From a bacterium (GTDB lineage Bacteria; Electryoneota; RPQS01), in assembly GCA_016703065.1 (NCBI GenBank), contig JADJCU010000007.1, positions 124,001-188,000 of the forward strand: a stretch of DNA of 64,000 bases, written 5' to 3'. The notes beneath the pieces are model-generated. The model ran no database searches and was not told where the DNA came from. It saw only the letters and a list, made by a program, of their open reading frames with translations. Positions 8,262 through 17,520 of the stretch are shown in pieces (the first letter of the stretch is position 1; the number at the start of each line of letters is the position of its first letter). The translations under genes were made by a program, and so were the position numbers.

Positions 8262-10572
8262 ATGAGCCTTTCCGCCGCGAATCTCTTCTGGATGATTTCC
8301 GGCGAAGATGAGGCCGCGAAGCTCCTGAAGGAATCGCGCATCACGCACGCCGACATCCTGAAAGCGATGAAAGACCTGCGCGGCGGGCAGCGCGTCAAAG
8401 ATCAATCGCCCGAAGAGAAGTACCGCGCGCTCGACAAATACGGCCGCGACCTGACCGACCTCGCGCGCCGCGGCAAACTCGATCCCGTCATCGGTCGCGA
8501 CGAAGAAATTCGCCGCGTCTTGCAAGTCCTGACGCGCCGCACGAAAAACAACCCCGTGCTGATCGGCGAGCCGGGCGTCGGCAAAACCGCCATCGCCGAA
8601 GGTCTCGCGCAGCGCATCGTCGCCGGAGACGTGCCCGAAAATCTCAAAAACAAACGCGTCGTCGCGCTCGACTTGGGCAGCTTGGTCGCAGGCGCAAAAT
8701 ATCGCGGTGAGTTTGAAGACCGTTTGAAAGCGGTGCTCAAAGAAGTCACGAGCGCAGAAGGCCCGATCATCCTGTTCATAGACGAAATGCACCAATTGGT
8801 CGGCGCAGGCAAAACCGAAGGCGCGATGGATGCGTCGAACCTCTTGAAGCCCGCGCTCGCCAAAGGCGAACTGCACGCGGTCGGCGCGACCACCATAGAC
8901 GAATATCGAAAACACATCGAGAAGGACGCCGCACTCGAACGCCGCTTCCAACCCATCATGGTCGTGGAGCCGTCCGTCGAGGACATGATCTCGATTCTGC
9001 GCGGATTGAAAGAGAAGTACGAAGTGCATCACGGCGTGCGCATCACCGACGCCGCGCTGATTGCCGCCGCGCAGCTTGCCGACCGCTACATCACGGACCG
9101 TTTCATGCCCGACAAAGCGATTGACCTGATTGACGAAGCGGCCTCGAAACTCCGTCTGGAAATTGATTCGATGCCCGACGAGATCGACAAACTCGTGCGC
9201 AAAATCCGCCAGCTCGAAATCGAGAAAGTCGCCGTCGCGCGCGAAAAAGATGCCGCGAGCAAAGAGCGTCTCGAATCCATTGACGAAGAACTGAACGCTC
9301 TAAAATCCGAAGAGAAAACTCTGCGCCTGCAATGGGAGCAGGAGAAGAAAGTCATTCAAAGTATCCGCTCAATTAAAGAGCAGATTGAGGCCGCCAAGCT
9401 CGAGAGCAAAAAAGCCGAACGCATGGGCGACTTGGGCAAAGTCTCCGAAATCCGCTACGGCCTGCTCCGAGAACTCGAGCGCAAACTCGAGAATGCGCAA
9501 GCCGAGATGAGCAAGCTGCAATCGGCAAAGTCACTGCTCAAAGAAGAGGTCACCGAAGACGACATCGCCGAGGTGGTCTCTAAGTGGACAGGTATCCCGG
9601 TCTCCAGAATGCTGGAAGGCGAGCGCGAGAAACTCCTGCACGTCGAAGAGCGCCTGCACGACCGGGTCATCGGTCAAGAGGTCGCAGTCAGTGCAGTCGC
9701 AGCGGCAATTCGCAGAGGCCGCACAGGACTCTCCGAGGAGAGCCGACCCATCGGCAGTTTCCTGTTCTTAGGCCCCACCGGAGTAGGGAAGACCGAACTC
9801 GCGCGCCTTGAGCGAATTCCTGTTCAATGACGAGCATGCGATGATCCGCATTGACATGTCCGAATATCAGGAGCGCCACACCGTCTCGCGTTTGATCGGC
9901 GCGCCGCCGGGTTACGTCGGTCACGAAGAAGGCGGGCAACTCACAGAAGCGATACGTCGCCGACCGTACAGCGTGCTCCTGCTCGACGAAATCGAGAAAG
10001 CGCATCCAGATGTTTGGAACATCCTCTTGCAGGTACTCGATGACGGGCGCTTGACCGATTCAAAGGGCCGCACGGTCGATTTCAAGAACACCATCGTCAT
10101 CATGACATCAAATATCGGCTCGGATCTTATCAGCGCGCGCGCCGAAGCCCTCGAGACCGAACACGGCTATGAAGAGGTGCGCAAAGACGTATTGGAGCTG
10201 CTGAAGCGCTCGATCCGACCCGAGTTCCTGAATCGCATTGACGAAATCCTGGTCTTCGGGCCTTTGACGCGAGAAGACTTGACACGCATTCTCGACATCC
10301 AAGTCGCGCATGCCGCGAAGCGACTCGCCAAGCAGAACATCAAACTGATTCTGACCCAGGAAGCGAAGGCTCTGATCCTCGTCAACGGCTATGACCCGGT
10401 CTTCGGTGCGCGGCCAATGAAGCGAGCCATCCAGACCCTCTTGCTGAACCCGTTGGCCGAAGCGATCCTGTCCGGCGCGGTGCAAACAGGGGGCAAGGTA
10501 GAGGCGCGGGCCGTTGCCGGAGAACTTTCATTCAAGGTCACGAAAGGCGATGAACACCCCGAAATCGCCTGA
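8262..10572 (+). CDS. clpB: ATP-dependent disaggregase ClpB, N-domain missing, one frameshift
   Basis: Hsp100 disaggregase that works with DnaK. The visible protein starts at about family residue 115 (GEDEAAKLLKES). It then shows NBD1 with Walker A GEPGVGKT and Walker B ILFIDEMHQL, a long coiled-coil middle domain (about residues 300-430) that separates ClpB from ClpA/ClpC, and NBD2 with GPTGVGKTELAR. At 9801-9807 the frame breaks: GCGCGCC lacks one GC unit needed to read ELARALSEFLFND, and the second frame (from 9808) continues to the stop with RIDMSEYQERHT and LLDEIEKAHPDVWN. The protein would be about 860 aa if the N-domain (7831-8261) and the 2-nt loss were repaired. Confidence 0.92.
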
Positions 10573-10589
10573 GTTAGTGGGTGATAAGA

Positions 10590-10626
10590 AAAGGCCGGAA
10601 GTCGTTGATTTCCGGCCCTTTTTTTT
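10590..10626 (+). terminator. Rho-independent terminator of clpB
   Basis: GGCCGGAA (10593-10600) pairs with TTCCGGCC (10610-10617) around a 9-nt loop. It is followed by a run of eight T. The stem begins 20 nt after the clpB stop. Confidence 0.92.
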
Positions 10627-10633
10627 GTATATT
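10605..10633 (+). promoter_or_regulatory. Promoter of the B12-binding subunit gene, nested in the clpB terminator
   Basis: The -35 TTGATT (10605-10610) sits in the loop and arm of the terminator. A 17-nt spacer contains the T-run, and the -10 TATATT is at 10628-10633. The predicted start near 10640 gives a leader of about 70 nt. Confidence 0.6.
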
Positions 10634-10643
10634 GTACGCTTAG

Positions 10644-10686
10644 CTGGATGAAAACGTGCAATTTGCGAGGGTCAGAGTTCATCCAG
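10644..10686 (+). promoter_or_regulatory. Inverted repeat in the leader of the B12-binding subunit gene
   Basis: CTGGATGAA (10644-10652) and TTCATCCAG (10678-10686) are perfect 9-bp inverted arms 25 nt apart, lying between the predicted transcription start and the ATG at 10712. They could form a leader hairpin or an operator. It is much too short for a cobalamin riboswitch. Confidence 0.5.
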
Positions 10687-10711
10687 GTTTAAACTTGACA
10701 TAGCATCTCAC

Positions 10712-11119
10712 ATGGATCGAAAAATCAGAGTGTTAGTGGCCAAGCCCGGACTCGATGGCCACGACCGCGGAGCGAAGGTAATGGCCGCAGCACTGCGTGA
10801 CGCGGGTATGGAGGTCATCTATACGGGCCTCCGCCAGACCCCGGAAATGATCGTAACCGCGGCTGTGCAAGAGGATGTCGACGTAGTCGCCCTCTCGATT
10901 TTGTCAGGCGCTCACATGACCTTCTTCCCGGCAGTGCTTAAATTGATGAACGATAAGGGCATCGGTGACGTACTCTTGACGGGAGGCGGGATCATCCCCA
11001 AAGCAGACATGGAAGTTCTTGAAAAGCAAGGCGTAGGCAGGCTCTTTGGCCCCGGAACGCCTACAACTGACCCGATCGACTATATCAAGTCGTGGGTCAG
11101 CCAGCATCGGGCAGCCTAA
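10712..11119 (+). CDS. Methylmalonyl-CoA mutase small/C-terminal subunit, B12-binding
   Basis: A 135-residue stand-alone cobalamin-binding domain. It opens with IRVLVAKPGLDGHDRGAK, containing the DxHxxG motif whose His coordinates cobalt. LSILSGAHM and LTGGGIIP follow, forming the rest of the B12 pocket. The size and sequence match the separate small subunit of split acyl-CoA mutases (methylmalonyl-CoA or related), which interconvert succinyl-CoA and methylmalonyl-CoA. The large substrate-binding subunit is not in this window, so the exact substrate cannot be assigned. It has its own promoter overlapping the clpB terminator. yebC follows after 33 nt. Confidence 0.88.
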   Translation: MDRKIRVLVAKPGLDGHDRGAKVMAAALRDAGMEVIYTGLRQTPEMIVTAAVQEDVDVVALSILSGAHMTFFPAVLKLMNDKGIGDVLLTGGGIIPKADMEVLEKQGVGRLFGPGTPTTDPIDYIKSWVSQHRAA

Positions 11120-11152
11120 CCCCCGTTCATTTCCAACCATCCTTCATTAGAC

Positions 11153-11902
11153 ATGTCCGGTCATAGTAAATGGGCGACAATCCGTCGCAAAAAAGAGAAG
11201 ATTGATTCCGCGCGCGGAAAGGTGTTCACGAAGTTGATTCGGGAAATTCAGATTGCGTCCCGCCTCGGGGGGTCCGATCCGAATTCTAATCCTCGCTTGC
11301 GTACGGCTGTGGATGCTGCCAAAGCCGCCAACATGCCGGCCGCAAATCTTGAGAAAGCGATCAAGAAGGGTGCCGGCGAACTCGACGGTCAGGTGCTTGA
11401 AGAGGTCGTCTATGAAGGTTACGGACCTGCGGGAGTCGCGATTCTGATCGAGTGCGCGACCGACAACCGTAATCGCACCGTCGGCGAGATTCGCGCAATT
11501 TTCAACCGGCGCGGCGGCTCGATGGCTGAGGCAGGCGCGGTTTCCTGGATGTTTGACCGTCTTGGCTACCTGACTCTGGATATAGGGCAGGGCACCGAGG
11601 ACGAGATCATGGAACTGGCATTGGAAGCAGGGGCGTCCGACGTCAAGAACGATGGTGAACTGTGGGAAGTCTTCTGCGCGACAAGCGATCTCTATGCTGT
11701 AAAAGCTGCGCTTGAAGCGAAGGGCAAGAAAGTCGATACCGCAGAGTTCAGCTTCATCCCTAAGAACACAGTGAAGGTTGAGGATGTCGGTTCGGCTAAG
11801 ACCGTCCTTACCCTGATTGAACTGCTCGAAGACATCGATGATGCACAAAGCGTCTATTCAAATTACGAAATGGACGATGCGCTGATTGAGAGCCTGGCCT
11901 GA
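11153..11902 (+). CDS. yebC: YebC/PmpR (TACO1-family) protein
   Basis: A 249-residue member of the universal YebC/TACO1 family. It begins with the invariant MSGHSKWATIRRKKEKIDSA and contains NMPAANLEKAIKKG, YEGYGPAGVAILIE and TDNRNRTVGEIRAIF. Family members are described as transcriptional regulators, and YebC proteins also relieve ribosome stalling at proline-rich motifs; both are knowledge of the family. It overlaps ruvC by 1 nt (TGATG), the conserved yebC-ruvC arrangement of many bacteria. Confidence 0.95.
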   Translation: MSGHSKWATIRRKKEKIDSARGKVFTKLIREIQIASRLGGSDPNSNPRLRTAVDAAKAANMPAANLEKAIKKGAGELDGQVLEEVVYEGYGPAGVAILIECATDNRNRTVGEIRAIFNRRGGSMAEAGAVSWMFDRLGYLTLDIGQGTEDEIMELALEAGASDVKNDGELWEVFCATSDLYAVKAALEAKGKKVDTAEFSFIPKNTVKVEDVGSAKTVLTLIELLEDIDDAQSVYSNYEMDDALIESLA

Positions 11903-12417
11903 TGACTGGCGCGCCTGCCGTGGAAGTTATACTCGGAATTGATCCGGGCCTGACCTGCACGGGCTGGGGTGTTGTGACGCGACAGGGAAGCAGATTCATG
12001 TATGTCGACAGCGGCCGTTTGCGCACAAAGTCCGTCCTTCCCATGGCAGAGCGGTTGAGTTACCTGTTCGAAGAGATTTCCGCAGTATGCGTCAAGTACT
12101 CGGTTACTCGGGGAGCGGTCGAAGCGGGGTATGTTGGAACGGGCGCTCTATCGGCATTGAAGCTTGGGCAGGCACGCGCTGCGGCAGTCTTGGCGATTCA
12201 GCAATCGGTTGGACACGTGCTTGATCTTTCGCCCCGTGAAGTGAAACTTGCAGTCACAGGTAACGGCGCGAGCTCCAAGCAACAGGTGAGTTACATGGTC
12301 GGCCAAATGCTCGGTCTCGAATTTGATCGAGGTGAAGAAGACATCTCGGATGCACTCGCGATCGCGATTGCTGCGACATCCACACGGACGACACGAGCGC
12401 TGTTGGCCGGAGCATGA
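11902..12417 (+). CDS. ruvC: Holliday junction endonuclease RuvC
   Basis: Resolves Holliday junctions by symmetrical nicks within the RuvABC complex. The acidic catalytic residues appear in LGIDPGLTCTGWGVV (first Asp), GAVEAGYVG (Glu) and EEDISDALAIAI (C-terminal Asp pair). At 171 residues it has normal length. The start ATG overlaps the yebC stop, and the end overlaps the ruvA start (ATGA at 12414), so ruvCAB is one translationally coupled unit. Confidence 0.95.
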   Translation: MTGAPAVEVILGIDPGLTCTGWGVVTRQGSRFMYVDSGRLRTKSVLPMAERLSYLFEEISAVCVKYSVTRGAVEAGYVGTGALSALKLGQARAAAVLAIQQSVGHVLDLSPREVKLAVTGNGASSKQQVSYMVGQMLGLEFDRGEEDISDALAIAIAATSTRTTRALLAGA

Positions 12418-12998
12418 TTGAATCGGTTCACGGTCGTCTGCTCGCGAAATCACCTGCGGAAGCGGTGATTGATTTGCATGGATTGGCAATTGCGGCGCGC
12501 ATCTCCCTGACTACCTATGATCGCCTCCCGTCGATTGGTCAGGATGCCCAGATGTATACACGCCTTTTTGTCCGCGACGAGCAGTTTGAGCTGTTTGGCT
12601 TCGCGACTCGCGACGAGCGCTGGATCTTTGAAGAGTTAATCTCAGTGAGTGGAGTTGGGCCAAAACTCGCGCTGACTCTGCTCTCCGGCATGCCAGTCGA
12701 AGCGGTGCGCGAGACAATCGCGACGGGCGACTCCGCTCGCTTGAAAGCTGTACGCGGTATCGGCGCCAAAATCGCCGACCGAGTTGTCCTTGAGCTTGGC
12801 AAGAAGTTCTCGGGAAGTGCGCCCGAATGGACGGCAAGCGCATCTACCGTCGGCGCACCGGCGGTCATGCAAGCTCGTCAAGCGCTGCTCGCGCTTGGAT
12901 TGTCCCTGGCTGAGGTCGAAAAGAGCCTCGAATCCGCGCGCGGACAAGATATCGACAACGTTGAAGACCTCATCAAATTCGCATTGCGCAAGGGCTGA
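12414..12998 (+). CDS. ruvA: Holliday junction branch migration protein RuvA
   Basis: A 194-residue RuvA, which binds the four-way junction as a tetramer and loads RuvB. Visible are the N-terminal OB-fold domain (MIESVHGRLL to about residue 62) and two helix-hairpin-helix motifs, SVSGVGPKLALTLLSG and AVRGIGAKIADRVVLEL. A C-terminal three-helix domain (ARQALLALGLSLAEVEKSL) contacts RuvB. The start overlaps ruvC by 4 nt and the end overlaps ruvB by 1 nt. Confidence 0.95.
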   Translation: MIESVHGRLLAKSPAEAVIDLHGLAIAARISLTTYDRLPSIGQDAQMYTRLFVRDEQFELFGFATRDERWIFEELISVSGVGPKLALTLLSGMPVEAVRETIATGDSARLKAVRGIGAKIADRVVLELGKKFSGSAPEWTASASTVGAPAVMQARQALLALGLSLAEVEKSLESARGQDIDNVEDLIKFALRKG

Positions 12999-14012
12999 TG
13001 CCTCGACTGATTGAACCTGTCCTGCAGGAAGACGAACAAGTCGTTGAGCTAAGCCTTCGGCCTTCGTCGTTTGCTGAGTTCGTTGGTCAGCAGCGTGTAA
13101 AAGAGCAGCTAAGCGTTTTCCTACGGGCAGCACGCGAACGCGGTGAAGCGCTTGACCACTGTCTGTTCTATGGCCCCCGGTCTGGGCAAGACGACGCTCT
13201 CGCACCTGATTGCGCGCGAAATGGGCAGTCAGATACGGGTGACGACAGGGCCTGTTTTGGAACGACCTGCCGATCTTGCCGGACTACTGACAAATTTGCA
13301 GCACGGCGACATTCTCTTCGTCGATGAGATCCACCGGCTGAGCACGACGGTCGAAGAGTATCTCTATCCGGCACTCGAGGATTTTCGGCTGGATATCTTG
13401 ATCGACAAAGGTCCTGCGGCACGCACGCTGCAACTGAATCTGAATAGATTCACACTGGTTGGGGCAACTACTCGCGCCGGACTGTTGTCATCGCCGCTGC
13501 GCTCGCGCTTCGGTGTGACCCTTCGGTTGGATTACTACGCGGCCGAAGAGCTTACCGAGATACTTCGGCGCACGGCATCGCTTCTCGGTGTTAAGTGCAC
13601 GGAAGACGGGCTGCGTGAAATCGCTTTGCGTTCACGCGGCACTCCCCGCGTGGCTAATCGCCTTTTGAGGCGAGTTCGCGACGTTGCGCAGGTGAAAGGC
13701 GCCGAGCGTGTGACGCCCGAACTTGCACACGAAGCCCTGCGTTTGCTGGAGATTGATGATTACGGACTTGATGACCTTGACAAGCGACTGATGCTTGCTC
13801 TGCTTGAGAAGTTTCGCGGCGGTCCCGTTGGACTCGGCACGCTCGCCGTTACAGTCGGCGAGGACGAAGGGACGCTCGAAGAACTCTGCGAGCCGTATCT
13901 GATCCGGCAAGGATTCCTGGAACGAACGTCGCGCGGCCGCCAGGCCACCATTCGCGCTTATGAACATTTCGGTGTGCATAGAACTGTCGCCGATCAGACT
14001 CGATTACTATAG
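12998..14012 (+). CDS. ruvB: Holliday junction branch migration helicase RuvB, frameshifted at the P-loop
   Basis: AAA+ motor of RuvAB. The N-terminal part (LRPSSFAEFVGQQRVKEQLS) is in the first frame. The rest (GLGKTTLSHLIAREMG, Walker B ILFVDEIHRLS, sensor ATTRAG, then a winged-helix domain to RQATIRAYEHFG) is in the second. The break is at 13173-13180 inside the Walker A codons: the DNA reads GGCCCCCGGTCTGGG, two bases short of a GPPGLGKTT reading. Restoring one C and one G gives a normal RuvB of about 338 residues. The loss in two adjacent homopolymers suggests consensus error. Confidence 0.93.
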
Positions 14013-14061
14013 TCCAGATTCTGCTCCCTTAGTTTTGCAACCACACGAATAGAGAGACCCA

Positions 14062-14827
14062 ATGCCCGTTACGTCCGCAGTGTATGAACCCCGGGGTGTG
14101 CAGACGATTCCTCGTCTTTCGGATTTCAAGTACAACCTTCCCGAGAAACTAATTGCGCAGACGCCGCTTGAACGGCGCGACATGTCCCGGATGCTTGTCG
14201 TTGATCGCGAAACGAAGGAAATCCGAGACGAGCAGTTTTCCGACGTCGGAAATTACCTGAACAAGGGTGACGTCGTGGTCGTCAATTCGACGCGTGTTTT
14301 TCCTGCTCGCCTGTTTGGCTACAAGGAAAAGACAGAGGCGGAGATTGAAGTATTTCTTCTGCGCAAACTCACGGATGAGTTGTGGGAAGTGCTCGTGAAA
14401 CCTGCCCGAAAAGTGCGCACGGGCAACAATATCATCATCGGCGACGAGGTCGTCTGTGAAGTCATCGACAACACGACGAGTGGTGGGCGTGTAGTCCGTT
14501 TTCATTACGAGGGTGATTTTGCGGCCTTGGTGGAAAAACACGGTAAGCCGCCGCTGCCTCCTGTCAGTGACTCGCACGCTCGAAACCGTCGCGAATTTCA
14601 ACGGCGGGATCAAGACCGCTCGCGGCTGGACTGACAAGTTCATTTATCCGCCGTATCACTTCAAGGTAGTTGACCGTCTGCTAACGAACTTTCATCTTCC
14701 CGGGTCGACGCTGCTCATGCTCGTGTCGGCGTTCAGTGACCGAGAATTCATCATGAAGGCCTATCGTCATGCCGTGAAGGAGCGCTATCGCTTCTACAGC
14801 TACGGCGATTGCATGTTGGTTATTTGA
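14062..14827 (+). CDS. queA: S-adenosylmethionine:tRNA ribosyltransferase-isomerase QueA, large internal deletion
   Basis: QueA transfers the ribosyl part of SAM to preQ1-tRNA in queuosine synthesis. The N-terminal part (LSDFKYNLPEKLIAQTPLERRD, VVVVNSTRVFPARLFG) ends at KPPLPP. The C-terminal part in another frame starts at VTRTLETVA and continues GWTDKFIYPPYHFKVVDRLL. Roughly 95 residues between them are absent, including the conserved PTAGLHFT region, with a frame change (loss 2 modulo 3) at about 14560-14568. The start is ATG 14062 with a GAGAG sequence before it. The gene as written would be inactive. An assembly deletion is likely. Confidence 0.9.
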
Positions 14828-15510
14828 GCTATGCGCTGCTGATTCCGGCAGCAGGGCGCGGCGAACGTTTCGGGGGCCCGGTTCCTAAAGCGCTCACGCT
14901 GCTCGACAATCGGCCGCTTATCTGGCGTGCCTTGTTGCCCTTTGCCGGCGATGATCGGCTGACCGAAGTCGTAATTGCTACGTCGTCGGATTGCGATGCG
15001 GCGATCAAGTCCGCGTTGGTTGATCATCCGTTGTTCGGGATTATCACAACGACAGAGGGTGGCGCAACACGCCAGGACTCTGTCGGCAAAGCTCTGGATA
15101 GAGTCGACTCAGACGTGGACCATATCCTTGTCCATGATGCCGCCCGGCCGTTGCTATCTCGGAAAATCGTTGATCTTGTGGTCACCGCGCTCGACAGTCA
15201 TGCCGCTGCCGCCCCCGGAGTGCCCGTAACCGACACGATCAAACGGGCTGATGCATCGGGTGTTGTAACGGAAACGCTTCCACGCGCGGAGCTTTTTTCC
15301 GTTCAAACACCGCAGGGAATTCGCGTCAGGGCGTTTCGCGATGCACACAGACTTGCCCGCCAGGGCAACGTGCAATGCACGGATGACGTCGCCCTGATAG
15401 AGTTCTTCTCACTCGGAACGGTGCTCGTCGTTCCCGGTGATCCCCGAAACCTCAAGATTACACATCCCCACGAACTGCCTCGCGCACTGACTCTCCTGCG
15501 CGACGAGTAG
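14824..15510 (+). CDS. ispD: 2-C-methyl-D-erythritol 4-phosphate cytidylyltransferase
   Basis: Third step of the MEP isoprenoid pathway, forming CDP-methylerythritol. The CTP-binding motif LLIPAAGRGERFGGPVPKAL is at the N-terminus. DHILVHDAARPLLS, PVTDTIKRA, SVQTPQ and TDDVALIEF follow the family order. TTG 14824, overlapping the queA stop (TTGA), is preferred over TTG 14809 because it places the glycine-rich loop at the normal distance from the N-terminus. About 228 residues, normal length. ispF follows after 58 nt. Confidence 0.92.
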   Translation: MSYALLIPAAGRGERFGGPVPKALTLLDNRPLIWRALLPFAGDDRLTEVVIATSSDCDAAIKSALVDHPLFGIITTTEGGATRQDSVGKALDRVDSDVDHILVHDAARPLLSRKIVDLVVTALDSHAAAAPGVPVTDTIKRADASGVVTETLPRAELFSVQTPQGIRVRAFRDAHRLARQGNVQCTDDVALIEFFSLGTVLVVPGDPRNLKITHPHELPRALTLLRDE

Positions 15511-15568
15511 CCATCTAACCTTCGGGTTTGCGGTCTACGCTGCAAGCCCGTTTTCTACTAATCAGCGT

Positions 15569-16057
15569 ATGCCCATTGCACTTCGTGTCGGCGTCGGCGT
15601 AGACGCACATCGTTTCATTGCGGGTCGGCCCTTGACTCTTGGCGGTGTCCAAGTGGACTATCCGCTCGGGCTTGAGGCGCATTCGGACGGCGATGTATTG
15701 TGCCACGCGATCCTTGATGCGATTCTTGGCGCGGCAAATGCAGGCGACAAAGGTGCGCTGTTCCCTCCTGGTGATCCGCGGTTCAAAGACGCGCGGTCGA
15801 CCGAGCTGCTTCACGAAGCAATGCGGCTCGTGAGTCGCCGGGGATTTGAGATCGTAAACGTAGACGTCAGCATTATGTGCGAGGAGCCCCGCATCGGTGA
15901 CTATCGCGAGGAGATGTGTGACGCAGTGGCGACGGCGTTGGGAATTGAAAATGAACAGGTGTCAATCAAGGGCACGACGCTCGAACGCATGGGGTTCACA
16001 GGGCGAAAAGAGGGTATCGCGGCGGTAGCCACGGTATTACTGAATAAGCAGGAATGA
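15569..16057 (+). CDS. ispF: 2-C-methyl-D-erythritol 2,4-cyclodiphosphate synthase
   Basis: Fifth enzyme of the MEP pathway. The 162-residue protein has the zinc ligands in GVGVDAHRF (Asp and His) and EAHSDGDVLCHAILDAILGA (His), the flexible loop FPPGDPRFKDARSTELL, and the C-terminal motif IKGTTLERMGFTGRKEGI. It overlaps gltX by 4 nt. The neighbouring ispD is conserved context, while ispE and the other MEP genes are not in the window. Confidence 0.95.
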   Translation: MPIALRVGVGVDAHRFIAGRPLTLGGVQVDYPLGLEAHSDGDVLCHAILDAILGAANAGDKGALFPPGDPRFKDARSTELLHEAMRLVSRRGFEIVNVDVSIMCEEPRIGDYREEMCDAVATALGIENEQVSIKGTTLERMGFTGRKEGIAAVATVLLNKQE

Positions 16058-17520
16058 CAACCGAAATTCGCACGCGGTACGCACCAAGTCCGACAGGCTA
16101 TTTGCACGTCGGTGGATTACGCACAGCGCTCTACAACTATTTGTTCGCGCACGGCCATGGGGGCAAATTGCTCCTTCGGGTTGAAGACACGGATCGAACT
16201 CGGCTCGTTGAAGGCGCAGTCGAAAACTTCCTGGACATCTTCAACTGGCTGGGGATCACCTTTGACGAAAGTCCAAAGGTCGGCGGCCCGCACGCGCCAT
16301 ATGTTCAATCCGAGCGGCTGTCGCTCTATGTTGCGGCTACAAAACGGCTTGCCGAGGATGGGCACGCCTATCCGTGCTTCTGCTCGTCGGAACGGTTGGA
16401 TCAGGTGCGCGCTGAACAGCAAGCGGCAAGCAAGCCTCCGATGTATGACCGCCATTGCCGTGAGCTGTCGAAGAGTGACTCGTTCGCGCGCATTGCCGCC
16501 GGTGAGCCGCACGTTTGGCGAATGGCGGTGCCCGTCAACGAAGTGGTAGAAATCGATGATCTCATTCGCGGCAAAGTGAGCTTTGAGACCGCAACGATTG
16601 ACGACCAGGTACTAATGAAGAGCGACGGTTTTCCAACATATCACCTGGCCAATGTCGTCGACGACCACGACATGCGGATTTCGCACGTGATTCGAGGTGA
16701 AGAGTGGCTGCCGTCCACGCCGAAGCACGTCCTGCTGTATCGCTTTTTCGGTTGGGAGCCTCCACGTTTTGCGCATTTACCCTTGCTGTTGAATCCTGAT
16801 CGCTCCAAGATGTCAAAACGTTCCGGGGATGTGGCGGTCGAAGCCTACCGCGATAAGGGTATTCTGCCTGAGGCCCTGCTGAATTTTGTCGCACTGCTTG
16901 GCTGGCATCCACAAGATGAGCGCGAGTTCTTTACACTCCGGGAACTTGTCAAAGAGTTCTCACTTGACCGCGTGAACAAGGCCGGCGCCGTGTTTGATCA
17001 AGCCAAGCTGAAGTGGATGAACACGGAATACGTCGCCCGGTTGTCAAGCGAAGATATCTGGAACGGCGTTGCTCCATTGCTTCCTGAATCTTTGCTTGAT
17101 GAAGCGAACAGCCGCGTACGCTACGCCGTCGAGAGCCTGCGACCGGGTGCCGAGTCATACGCCGATCTGTCGGGCAAAGTCGTGGAAGCATTCTCGGTAC
17201 CGGATGATAAGCTTGATGCGTGGGATGACGCTCAACTCGCTCTGGTCGGTGATGTTGCCGATGCTCTGGCGGCATTGCCTGCCGCGCAGTGGAACGATTT
17301 TGAGGCACTGATTGCCTCGTTCAAGTCCGCAGCGAATGTTGCTGGAGCGAATCGCGGCTTAAAAGGCAAAGGCATTTGGATGACGCTGCGAATGGCCATG
17401 ACGGGCCGTGAGCACGGTCCTGAGTTGGGCAGACTGATTGGAATGTGGGGCCGTGAAGGCACCTTAAACCGCCTGCACGGTGCGGTTGCCAAGCGATTGT
17501 CGTCGGAGTCGCGCGCGTGA
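16054..17520 (+). CDS. gltX: Glutamyl-tRNA synthetase
   Basis: Class I aminoacyl-tRNA synthetase. The HIGH-type motif is SPTGYLHVGGLRTALYNYL near the N-terminus and the KMSKS-type motif is DRSKMSKRSGDV. LRVEDTDRTR and VIRGEEWLPSTPKH are typical of the bacterial enzyme, and a C-terminal anticodon-binding domain follows. The 488-residue length is usual. It is coupled to ispF (ATGA) and ddl (GTGA). A discriminating versus non-discriminating specificity cannot be decided here. Confidence 0.95.
   Translation: MTTEIRTRYAPSPTGYLHVGGLRTALYNYLFAHGHGGKLLLRVEDTDRTRLVEGAVENFLDIFNWLGITFDESPKVGGPHAPYVQSERLSLYVAATKRLAEDGHAYPCFCSSERLDQVRAEQQAASKPPMYDRHCRELSKSDSFARIAAGEPHVWRMAVPVNEVVEIDDLIRGKVSFETATIDDQVLMKSDGFPTYHLANVVDDHDMRISHVIRGEEWLPSTPKHVLLYRFFGWEPPRFAHLPLLLNPDRSKMSKRSGDVAVEAYRDKGILPEALLNFVALLGWHPQDEREFFTLRELVKEFSLDRVNKAGAVFDQAKLKWMNTEYVARLSSEDIWNGVAPLLPESLLDEANSRVRYAVESLRPGAESYADLSGKVVEAFSVPDDKLDAWDDAQLALVGDVADALAALPAAQWNDFEALIASFKSAANVAGANRGLKGKGIWMTLRMAMTGREHGPELGRLIGMWGREGTLNRLHGAVAKRLSSESRA

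Noticed and set aside
7929..9032. 367-codon open frame antisense to clpB
   Set aside because: Mirror of the ClpB frame in GC-rich DNA; no recognisable domain.
9800..9830. Programmed ribosomal frameshifting as the reason for split genes (clpB, ruvB, lexA and others)
   Set aside because: The sites share no slippery heptamer or downstream pseudoknot, affect unrelated conserved genes never known to use frameshifting, and need shifts of different sign and size.
10634..10711. Cobalamin riboswitch before the B12-binding subunit gene
   Set aside because: The leader is only about 70 nt and lacks the B12-box; cobalamin aptamers are about 200 nt.
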